From UMGS1532 sp045542355 (GTDB lineage: Bacteria > Bacillota > Clostridia > Oscillospirales > Acutalibacteraceae), in assembly GCA_045542355.1 (NCBI GenBank), contig JAZQKX010000026.1, positions 1 to 5,255 on the forward strand: a stretch of DNA of 5,255 bases, in the 5' to 3' direction. The notes under the pieces were generated by a model that did not search any database, was not told the DNA's origin, and saw only the letters and a program-made list of their open reading frames with translations. Both the position numbers and the translations under genes were made by a program. Every line of letters starts with the position of its first letter. Position 1 is the first letter of the stretch. Of the stretch, positions 1 through 3,995 are shown piece by piece.

Positions 1-2
1 TC

Positions 3-71
3 ACAGAACGACATGGCTACGATCCGACTTATGTGATACAGAAGAGAAAATTCGCAAAAACGCGGAAATAG
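3..71 (+). CDS. possible C-terminal end of an upstream gene (partial)
   Basis: Frame 3 is open from the window edge and reads a 22-residue tail, ending with the basic stretch VIQKRKFAKTRK, before a TAG at 69-71. That TAG is the one at the acceptor/D-arm junction of tRNA-Gly, so the coding region would overlap the tRNA gene by ten bases. The residue composition looks protein-like and a Lys/Arg-rich tail is common at protein ends, but only about 22 codons are visible and I do not recognise the family. Frame 2 is also open here by chance, and frame 1 stops at 34-36. No function is proposed. Confidence 0.35.
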   Translation, partial: TERHGYDPTYVIQKRKFAKTRK

Positions 72-134
72 CTCAGTTGGTAGAGCACAACCTTGCCAAG
101 GTTGGGGTCGCGAGTTCGAGCCTCGTTTTCCGCT
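62..134 (+). tRNA. tRNA-Gly(GCC), copy 1
   Basis: This is a complete 73-nt cloverleaf. The acceptor stem GCGGAAA (62-68) pairs with TTTCCGC (127-133), and the discriminator is U (134), as usual for tRNA-Gly. The D stem is GCTC/GAGC. The anticodon stem CAACC/GGTTG encloses the loop TTGCCAA with anticodon GCC at 95-97, which reads GGC/GGU. The T arm is GCGAG-TTCGAGC-CTCGT. CCA is not encoded, so it must be added by CCA transferase. The gene is identical in all 73 positions to the copy at 758-830, and its first 36 nt are the module repeated four times at 371-697. Confidence 0.97.
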
Positions 135-147
135 CAAAGGTAGCAAT

Positions 148-228
148 GCCCAGGTGGCGGAATGGTAGACGCGCTCGTTTCAGGTGCGAGTGTTGAGAGA
201 CGTGCAGGTTCGAGTCCTGTTCTGGGCA
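148..228 (+). tRNA. tRNA-Leu(CAG)
   Basis: This is an 81-nt class II tRNA. The acceptor strand GCCCAGG (148-154) pairs with TCTGGGC (221-227), with one G-U pair, and the discriminator is A (228), as expected for leucine. The anticodon stem CTCGT/GCGAG encloses the loop TTCAGGT with anticodon CAG at 181-183, decoding CUG. A long variable arm (about 191-204) and a TTCGAGT T loop are present. CCA is not encoded. The gene lies 13 nt after tRNA-Gly copy 1, consistent with a polycistronic precursor. Confidence 0.95.
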
Positions 229-253
229 CGCAGAGAGAGTTTTGCAATAAAAT

Positions 254-337
254 GGAGAAGTGGCGGAATTGGTAGACGCGCTACTTTGAGGGGGTAGTGA
301 CCGTTGGGTCGTGTGAGTTCGAGTCTCATCTTCTTCA
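254..337 (+). tRNA. tRNA-Leu(GAG)
   Basis: This is an 84-nt class II tRNA. The acceptor strand GGAGAAG (254-260) pairs with CTTCTTC (330-336), with a G-U at the second pair, and the discriminator is A (337). The anticodon stem CTACT/GGTAG encloses the loop TTGAGGG with anticodon GAG at 288-290, decoding CUC/CUU. The T arm is GTGAG-TTCGAGT-CTCAT. A long variable arm marks it as a leucine tRNA. CCA is not encoded. It lies 25 nt after tRNA-Leu(CAG), probably on the same precursor. Confidence 0.95.
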
Positions 338-370
338 CAATACTGAAAATATAGTAAACGCATAAATTAT

Positions 371-406
371 GCGGAAATAGCTCAGTTGGTAGAGCACAAC
401 CTTGCC
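371..406 (+). pseudogene. tRNA-Gly(GCC) 5' half, unit 1
   Basis: All 36 bases are identical to nucleotides 1-36 of the intact tRNA-Gly genes, ending with the GCC anticodon at 404-406. The tail has the variant AAGGTACACA and six Ts. It lies 33 nt after tRNA-Leu(GAG). The 3' half of the tRNA is absent. Confidence 0.9.
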
Positions 407-467
407 GAAAAAAATAAGGTACACAACCTTGGTAAGGTAGCGATGCTGAAGAGTTTTTTGAAATTAT

Positions 468-503
468 GCGGAAATAGCTCAGTTGGTAGAGCACAACCTT
501 GCC
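468..503 (+). pseudogene. tRNA-Gly(GCC) 5' half, unit 2
   Basis: It is identical to nucleotides 1-36 of the intact tRNA-Gly, with the anticodon at 501-503. The tail has the variant AAGGTTTACA, GATACT in place of GATGCT, and six Ts. No 3' half is present. Confidence 0.9.
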
Positions 504-564
504 GAAAAAAATAAGGTTTACAACCTTGGTAAGGTAGCGATACTGAAGAGTTTTTTGAAATTAT

Positions 565-600
565 GCGGAAATAGCTCAGTTGGTAGAGCACAACCTTGCC
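565..600 (+). pseudogene. tRNA-Gly(GCC) 5' half, unit 3
   Basis: It is identical to nucleotides 1-36 of the intact tRNA-Gly, with the anticodon at 598-600. The tail has eight As instead of seven after the G, the AAGGTTTACA variant and five Ts. No 3' half is present. Confidence 0.9.
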
Positions 601-661
601 GAAAAAAAATAAGGTTTACAACCTTGGTAAGGTAGCGATGCTGAAGAGTTTTTGAAATTAT

Positions 662-697
662 GCGGAAATAGCTCAGTTGGTAGAACACAACCTTGCC
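662..697 (+). pseudogene. tRNA-Gly(GCC) 5' half, unit 4
   Basis: This is the only unit with a substitution in the tRNA part: GAGC became GAAC (A at 685), which breaks one C-G pair of the D stem. The tail has AAGGTACACA, as in unit 1, AAGGTGG in place of AAGGTAG, and five Ts. The intact tRNA-Gly follows directly at 758. Confidence 0.9.
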
Positions 698-757
698 GAA
701 AAAAATAAGGTACACAACCTTGGTAAGGTGGCGATGCTGAAGAGTTTTTGAAATTAT

Positions 758-830
758 GCGGAAATAGCTCAGTTGGTAGAGCACAACCTTGCCAAGGTTG
801 GGGTCGCGAGTTCGAGCCTCGTTTTCCGCT
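758..830 (+). tRNA. tRNA-Gly(GCC), copy 2, at the array end
   Basis: This is a complete 73-nt tRNA, identical to the gene at 62-134, with anticodon GCC at 791-793 and discriminator U at 830. It occupies the position where a fifth repeat unit would start: the four upstream units have the same 36-nt start, but only this one continues into the 3' half (anticodon stem closure, T arm, acceptor 3' strand). It is the last gene before the terminator. Confidence 0.97.
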
Positions 831-837
831 CTTAGTT

Positions 838-865
838 AAGACAGCATTTTTGCTGTCTTTTTTTT
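838..865 (+). terminator. intrinsic terminator of the tRNA locus
   Basis: A perfect 9-bp stem AAGACAGCA (838-846) pairs with TGCTGTCTT (851-859) around a TTTT loop, and is followed by an uninterrupted T run to 865. It lies 7 nt after the last tRNA-Gly and should end the tRNA precursor before the AraC-family gene. Confidence 0.93.
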
Positions 866-923
866 GTTCCCCTCCCCAGACTTTGCAGGTGAGCCTGGAT
901 ATATTGCATTGGTCGATTCTTCC

Positions 924-956
924 TTGAAATTATACCGATTTTCCTATAAATTTCAA
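924..956. promoter_or_regulatory. inverted repeat upstream of the AraC-family gene promoter
   Basis: TTGAAATTATA (924-934) mirrors TATAAATTTCAA (945-956), apart from one extra A, around a 10-bp spacer. It ends 5 bp before the -33 box. This is a plausible operator for an activator or for autoregulation. It is AT-rich, so chance symmetry cannot be excluded. Confidence 0.35.
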
Positions 957-961
957 CAATA

Positions 962-992
962 TTTGTTATATTCTTCCTGTTTTGTAAATTTG
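962..992 (+). promoter_or_regulatory. Bacteroidetes-type promoter of the AraC-family gene
   Basis: TTTG (962-965), a 19-bp spacer and TAAATTTG (985-992) match the Bacteroidetes primary sigma consensus TTTG-N19-21-TAnnTTTG exactly. Transcription would be expected to begin about 6-8 nt after the second box, which falls at or next to the ATG at 1000. Confidence 0.7.
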
Positions 993-999
993 CATAATA

Positions 1000-1815
1000 A
1001 TGTTGCTGGATATAGAAATATTGGAAAGTGGAAGCATTCTTAAAGGAGTGCGTTTCCCTCACAAGATAAAAAAAGTGACACAGATTGTGATTACAGCCGG
1101 ACGGTTTTCCTGTTTGGTGGATTTTCGTATGTGGTCACTTAAAGCTCCCGCGGTGGCTCTTTTTCTGCCAGGGCAGATGGTCGAGTCGATAGACATTGAT
1201 GAAGATTTCTGCGGATTTGGTATGGTTCTGAATCAAGGCTTTACAGATTCGTTGAATCTTCCGATTAGTCTAAAGGAAAGGCTCTTCATTAAAGATACGC
1301 AATTCTATAGCGTTTCGGGTGAGGTGATAGATGTTCTCACGTATGTCTACAGACAGGTTTCAAGCCTGATGAACCAGCCTGATAATCCATATAGGGAAGA
1401 AATTGTCAGACACCTGTTTTCGGCTTATTATTACGGACTTGGATATTATATGCACGGTCTTCAAAGTAGGCCTTCGGCAATGACATCGCAGCAGGAAAAA
1501 TGTGAGAAATTTATGTCACTTGTTGCCAAGAATTTCAAGACGCAACGAGATATTGGATTCTATGCTGACAAACTTTGCGTGACCAGCAAATATCTTTCTA
1601 CAATGCTTAAGCAGGAGACCGGCTTGACTGCTTTGGATTGGATAGAGAGGTATGTGGTCCTATATGCCAAGAGTTGCCTTTCTTCAACGTCAATGAGCAT
1701 TCAGGAAATAAGTGATGAACTGAATTTTCCGTCGCAGTCTGTCTTTGGCAAATACTTTAAGAGGGTCGAAGGTGTCTCTCCAAAAGCTTACCGCCAGTCC
1801 TTATCGAAAGACTGA
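1000..1815 (+). CDS. AraC-family transcriptional regulator
   Basis: The gene encodes a 271-residue DNA-binding regulator. Residues 1 to about 160 form a variable N-terminal sensing/dimerisation region (cupin-like position, ligand unknown). Residues about 165-268 are the AraC/XylS domain with its two helix-turn-helix units: the first around 185-207 (YADKLCVTSKYLSTMLKQETG), the second around 232-265, with IQEISDELNFPSQSVFGKYFKR and the typical GVSPKAYR ending. The length is slightly short for the family (about 290). There is no membrane segment or kinase-type region, so it is a stand-alone one-component regulator. The start at 1000 is the first ATG after a perfect promoter but leaves almost no leader; the next in-frame ATG, at 1129, would remove 43 residues. 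The 3' end converges on the minus-strand operon with only 8 bp between stops. The target is unknown; neighbouring motifs make the envelope operon a candidate. Confidence 0.93.
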   Translation: MLLDIEILESGSILKGVRFPHKIKKVTQIVITAGRFSCLVDFRMWSLKAPAVALFLPGQMVESIDIDEDFCGFGMVLNQGFTDSLNLPISLKERLFIKDTQFYSVSGEVIDVLTYVYRQVSSLMNQPDNPYREEIVRHLFSAYYYGLGYYMHGLQSRPSAMTSQQEKCEKFMSLVAKNFKTQRDIGFYADKLCVTSKYLSTMLKQETGLTALDWIERYVVLYAKSCLSSTSMSIQEISDELNFPSQSVFGKYFKRVEGVSPKAYRQSLSKD

Positions 1816-1823
1816 CGGTAATG

Positions 1824-2231
1824 TTATATAATTTCGGCGACAAGATGACCTGAGGACTGTTCGTGGCATATGCCTTCTTTGATTGTTATCTTCATAAACG
1901 GGTGTCTGAAATGTAGATAATCCTCAATGAGATTATTGGCAAATGCGGTAATATCCTCGCTGCTGCACATATCCTCCCTGTAATCAATTGAAAGTTTATC
2001 CTTCCAATATGAGACCCTTACTATATTCCTCATTCCTCTCATACCGCTTCTTCTGTTTGGATTGGCCGTCATAGGGGGTGGTGCAACAATATTTTCAATT
2101 GTCACAAGCTGCCCTCTTGCATCATACACACTTTTATTCAGGAACGGCATTCTGCTGTATGTCTGCTTCAGTCCGTGCATAAGGCATATATGATGAAGGG
2201 GCTCTTTAAATCTCATTGTCACAGTCTTCAT
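1824..2231 (-). CDS. conserved-looking hypothetical protein, last gene of operon
   Basis: The gene encodes a 135-residue protein of no family I recognise. It has no signal peptide or membrane segment, so it is probably cytoplasmic. A basic N-terminal half contains a PPPM turn (51-54) and an Arg/Met-rich stretch NRRSGMRGMRN (59-69). The C-terminal half alternates beta-like strands (RVSYWKDKLSIDY) with an amphipathic helix around 92-108, a small alpha/beta layout. Its ATG overlaps the TGA that ends the extended frame of the upstream repeat-protein gene (ATGA), strong evidence for this start and for translational coupling. It is convergent with the AraC-family gene, with stops 8 bp apart and no terminator visible between them. 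Confidence 0.75.
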   Translation of the reverse strand: MKTVTMRFKEPLHHICLMHGLKQTYSRMPFLNKSVYDARGQLVTIENIVAPPPMTANPNRRSGMRGMRNIVRVSYWKDKLSIDYREDMCSSEDITAFANNLIEDYLHFRHPFMKITIKEGICHEQSSGHLVAEII

Positions 2232-2332
2232 TGTTGCTTATTATTCTTAACCTCGTCTATCCTCTTCTGGGCTGCTTCCTGGCGTGCGGCAGCCTCGGCT
2301 ATCTTTTGCTGATACCCCTGCTTCTGAACCAC
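2228..2332 (-). pseudogene. in-frame continuation of the repeat-protein gene beyond a TAG
   Basis: After the TAG at 2335-2333 the same frame stays open for 34 codons and closes with TGA at 2230-2228. The encoded tail is rich in Gln, Ala, Lys and Glu, with a helical/coiled-coil look (QQKIAEAAARQEAAQKRIDE). Its TGA overlaps the ATG of the next gene by the classic ATGA arrangement, which indicates that the gene originally ended here. A CAG (Gln) to TAG change would explain it and would give a 106-residue full-length product. A GTG directly follows the TAG, so reinitiation is also conceivable. Confidence 0.6.
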
Positions 2333-2548
2333 CTATTTATCTTTTTCGTCTCCTTCTTCGGGGATTTCAATAGTTCCCTCTTCAAGGTTAAGGTACTTAT
2401 CAACGAATTTATCCTCAATTTTCTGATAAGTTCCGACTACAGCGCTTTCAATCTTCTGATAAGTTCCAACAACGGAGTCTTCTATCTTCTGATACGCGCC
2501 GACTACGGTCTCCTCAATCTTTGTCTTCTTTGGTTTTAGTGCTGTCAT
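2333..2548 (-). CDS. short protein of 11-residue repeats (VVGxYQKIEDx)
   Basis: As written, the gene encodes 71 residues. Four consecutive hendecads cover residues 14-57: TVVGAYQKIED, SVVGTYQKIES, AVVGTYQKIED and the diverged KFVDKYLNLEE, followed by an acidic tail ending GDEKDK. An 11-residue period gives an amphipathic helix like those in LEA-type and other membrane- or coil-forming proteins; similar VVGxYxKIED proteins occur in gut anaerobes, and I know of no settled function. There is no signal peptide. The start ATG lies 10 nt after the stop of the outer-membrane gene, with an A-rich leader (AAAAACAATT), typical of Bacteroidales operons. The TAG is probably not the ancestral end: the frame continues to 2228. 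It is the only clear TAG among the complete genes here, the others ending TAA or TGA. Confidence 0.75.
   Translation of the reverse strand: MTALKPKKTKIEETVVGAYQKIEDSVVGTYQKIESAVVGTYQKIEDKFVDKYLNLEEGTIEIPEEGDEKDK
2378..2509 (-). repeat. 33-bp in-gene repeats (four hendecad codons sets)
   Basis: Four 33-bp units encode the hendecads of the small repeat protein. The first three (2411-2509) are closely similar in DNA, with CTTCTGATA recurring on the plus strand every 33 bp; the fourth has diverged. Copy number could change by slippage or recombination without shifting the frame. Confidence 0.8.
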
Positions 2549-2558
2549 AATTGTTTTT

Positions 2559-3251
2559 TTAGAATGTATAAGTGACTCCGAGTTTTACATTATGCATATG
2601 CTTTCCGTCAAGATGTCCCCAGAATCCAAGCTGGTACTCATATCCTGCCTTCAATGAGAATCGTGCGATATCGATACCTACTGCAGGATTGGCAAATGTT
2701 CTTATGCCGTTGTTGGTGATATCAGCGATAACACCTCCTTTGAGGCTTACGAATGGAGAAGCAAGTGTCTTCATAAACGAGTACTTGATGTCGGCGAATA
2801 CGGGAACAAAGTAAGACGCATTCCAGTTTGATTCAGGGGTATAGGGATTTTCTGGATTGATGACATCGTCAGCAACGCTTGCTGTCGCGGCTGAATTCTT
2901 GGTCAGCTCCGCTTCGAATCCTGCACCACCGCCGACGTATAGTCCGTTTCCGAAACTGAATCCGTGTGATGATGTGATGCTCCATACGGACTTATCGGCC
3001 CAAGAGAGTTCTATGTCTCCACGATAACCCTTGTTGTAACCTACATTCACCATATAAGCCTGTCTTTGAGCCTTTACTGCAATTCTACGCTCTTTTTGGG
3101 CCTGACGCTCAATAGGCTGTTGCTCTTTTACAATGATAACAAGGTCGTTACCGTCGTTTTTGCTTACTCTAATGGTGTCTGCATTGTTCTGCGCCGAAAG
3201 CACTGCGCCTGAGAATGCAATGGCGCAAATGATTGTCAAAATTCTTTTCAT
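2559..3251 (-). CDS. outer-membrane beta-barrel protein, first gene of operon
   Basis: The gene encodes 230 residues. Residues 1-20 form a signal peptide (KR, then a hydrophobic core ILTIICAIAFSGAV, cleavage after LSA). A short periplasmic segment with a basic, Gln-rich helical stretch (43-66) follows. From about residue 66 onward, alternating polar/aromatic strands form a small barrel: YMVNVGYNKGYRGDIELSW, WSITSSHGFSFGNGLYVGGGAGFEA, YFVPVFADIKYSF, PFVSLKGGVIADI, FSLKAGYEYQLGF, and a final strand VKLGVTYTF ending in the C-terminal Phe that marks outer-membrane proteins for the BAM machinery. It is about the size of 8-stranded OmpW/OprF-N-type barrels and of the porin-family proteins common in Bacteroidales. 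Substrate and role are unknown. It leads a three-gene operon with the hendecad protein and the 135-residue protein. Confidence 0.85.
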   Translation of the reverse strand: MKRILTIICAIAFSGAVLSAQNNADTIRVSKNDGNDLVIIVKEQQPIERQAQKERRIAVKAQRQAYMVNVGYNKGYRGDIELSWADKSVWSITSSHGFSFGNGLYVGGGAGFEAELTKNSAATASVADDVINPENPYTPESNWNASYFVPVFADIKYSFMKTLASPFVSLKGGVIADITNNGIRTFANPAVGIDIARFSLKAGYEYQLGFWGHLDGKHMHNVKLGVTYTF

Positions 3252-3278
3252 ATTTTTATTATAATAATTTTACAGCTG

Positions 3279-3286
3279 CAAAGGTA
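3279..3286 (-). promoter_or_regulatory. -7 box of the envelope operon promoter
   Basis: On the minus strand this reads TACCTTTG, a full match to TAnnTTTG, 27 bp before the ATG at 3251. A TTTG -33 box is not found at 19-21 bp upstream, so the promoter may need an activator; an inverted repeat lies at 3314-3341, just upstream. Confidence 0.5.
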
Positions 3287-3313
3287 TGGCAAGAGATTGA
3301 GGAATATTTTTCA

Positions 3314-3341
3314 GAAAAACCGACAAATTGGTCAGTTTTTC
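3314..3341. promoter_or_regulatory. inverted repeat upstream of the envelope operon
   Basis: GAAAAACCGAC (3314-3324) mirrors GTCAGTTTTTC (3331-3341) with one mismatch around a 6-bp AAATTG spacer. It sits about 28 bp upstream of the operon's -7 box, in the place of an activator or repressor site. The right arm and spacer contain TTGGTCA, part of a motif recurring nearby. A factorless role as a hairpin is less likely, because it lies outside the predicted transcript. Confidence 0.45.
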
Positions 3342-3380
3342 CGAAATCTTCAGGCGGATAACTATCTACAGCTTAACACC

Positions 3381-3456
3381 TTGGTATATCTGACCAATAC
3401 AAGAGCAAAAGTGTCTGTTTCGTTACTCGATTTCCGGACAATCCGACCAACCGGTT
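3381..3456. promoter_or_regulatory. cluster of GACCAA motifs in the divergent intergenic region
   Basis: TGACCAA occurs at 3391-3397 within TTGGT-N7-ACCAA (3381-3397), and CGACCAA at 3444-3450, overlapping the palindrome AACCGGTT (3449-3456). Together with TTGGTCA at 3328-3334, this gives three related motifs in the 313-bp gap between divergent genes. The rest of that gap (3252-3564) shows no tRNA, no convincing small gene and no terminator. Confidence 0.3.
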
Positions 3457-3536
3457 TGTTTTAAGCAAGTTGTCTTTTCTTTAAAAAGCTGCAATAACAA
3501 AAATAGCTGTTCTGAACAAAGTTTTACAAAAAATGC

Positions 3537-3544
3537 TAACTTTG
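3537..3544 (+). promoter_or_regulatory. -7 box of the YdeI-family gene promoter
   Basis: TAACTTTG matches TAnnTTTG, 20 bp before the ATG at 3565. No TTTG lies at the standard spacing; TCTG at 3511-3514 is the nearest weak candidate. Transcription would start around 3551, favouring the ATG at 3565 over the TTG at 3553. Confidence 0.5.
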
Positions 3545-3564
3545 TACTTTCTTTGGATAAAATA

Positions 3565-3906
3565 ATGGAGATTGTTAACCTTTTGCATTTTTCCAATCGT
3601 GTTGAATTGCGTGACTGGCTTGCACATAATCACGCTTCGGAGCGTGTATGTTGGGTGGTAACTTCACGCTCAAAGCAATTGCCACCGGGTGTGGTGTCTT
3701 ATGTTGAGGTTGTGGAAGAGGCTCTTTGCTTTGGGTGGATAGATTCTACCGTTAAACGTCTGCCGGACGGGCGTCTGGCGCAACGTCTCACTCCGCGTCG
3801 CAAGGGTAGTCATTGGACGGAATTGAACAAACGTCGTTGCGCCGACCTTGAAGAGCGTGGATTGATGACCGAGGCCGGGCGTAAAGCCTTGAAAATGGCT
3901 CTTTAA
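3565..3906 (+). CDS. YdeI/OmpD-associated-family protein, short form
   Basis: The gene encodes 113 residues from the ATG at 3565; a TTG at 3553 would add four residues but falls at the predicted transcription start. The sequence matches the N-terminal part of the YdeI/OmdA family (linked with antimicrobial-peptide or bacteriocin resistance in enterobacteria, biochemical role unclear): WLAHNHASERVCWVV, the signature VVEEALCFGWIDSTVKRL, then RLTPRRKGSHWTELNKRR and GLMTEAGRKAL. Usual members run to about 190 residues with a C-terminal OmdA helical domain; here the protein stops at KMAL and no frame after the stop resumes it, so it is either a natural single-domain form or a truncation. No signal peptide is present, so it is probably cytosolic. 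The ketopantoate reductase-family gene lies 89 bp downstream on the same strand. Confidence 0.8.
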   Translation: MEIVNLLHFSNRVELRDWLAHNHASERVCWVVTSRSKQLPPGVVSYVEVVEEALCFGWIDSTVKRLPDGRLAQRLTPRRKGSHWTELNKRRCADLEERGLMTEAGRKALKMAL

Positions 3907-3995
3907 ATGGGGGGGTGACTATAGACGGTGGAGTGACAAAGGTGATGAGTTATTAGGAATGGTAGAAATTATATAAATTTAATTGAATATAGATT

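Larger units (their letters stand above)
371..757 (+). repeat. tandem array of four tRNA-Gly 5'-half units
   Basis: Four head-to-tail units start at 371, 468, 565 and 662 and are 97, 97, 97 and 96 nt long. Each begins with the first 36 nt of tRNA-Gly(GCC): 5' acceptor strand, complete D arm, 5' anticodon stem and the anticodon itself. It then departs from the tRNA sequence exactly after the anticodon. The 60-61-nt tail runs GAAAAAAAT, AAGGT(T), ACAACCTTGGTAAGGT, then an AGCGATGCTGAAGAG block, a run of 5-6 T and GAAATTAT. No unit has a 3' acceptor strand or T arm; the next intact one belongs to the tRNA-Gly at 758. Unit lengths are not all multiples of three, and open frames across the array on the minus strand are by-products of the repetition, so this is not coding. 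The units may be transcribed with the flanking tRNAs, but whether they make stable RNAs cannot be seen. Confidence 0.95.

Noticed and set aside
371..757. CRISPR array
   Set aside because: Both the 36-nt part and the 60-61-nt part are repeated; there are no unique spacers, and the 36 nt are plainly tRNA-Gly.
371..757. Self-splicing intron or integrated element in the tRNA anticodon loop
   Set aside because: Anticodon-loop introns and integrase targets exist, but the insert has no group I core, no integrase and no flanking repeat of the tRNA 3' half; it duplicates the 5' half instead.
73..784. Minus-strand open frames across the tRNA locus, several sharing the same start residues (MLYQLSYFRI...)
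   Set aside because: They are antisense to tRNA genes and tRNA-half repeats; the shared residues come from the repeated DNA, and frames break because units are 96-97 nt.
1805..1856. Shared terminator between the convergent AraC-family gene and the minus-strand operon
   Set aside because: Only a 5-bp CGAAA/TTTCG pairing with a very long loop is possible, and no T run follows; not a credible terminator.
2216..2539. Plus-strand 107-residue open frame rich in Leu and Ser
   Set aside because: It is antisense to the hendecad gene and its continuation; the apparent hydrophobic repeats mirror the 33-bp repeats of the real gene.
2572..2814. Plus-strand 80-residue open frame
   Set aside because: It lies wholly antisense to the outer-membrane gene, which has a signal peptide and C-terminal Phe, and it has no promoter-like box.
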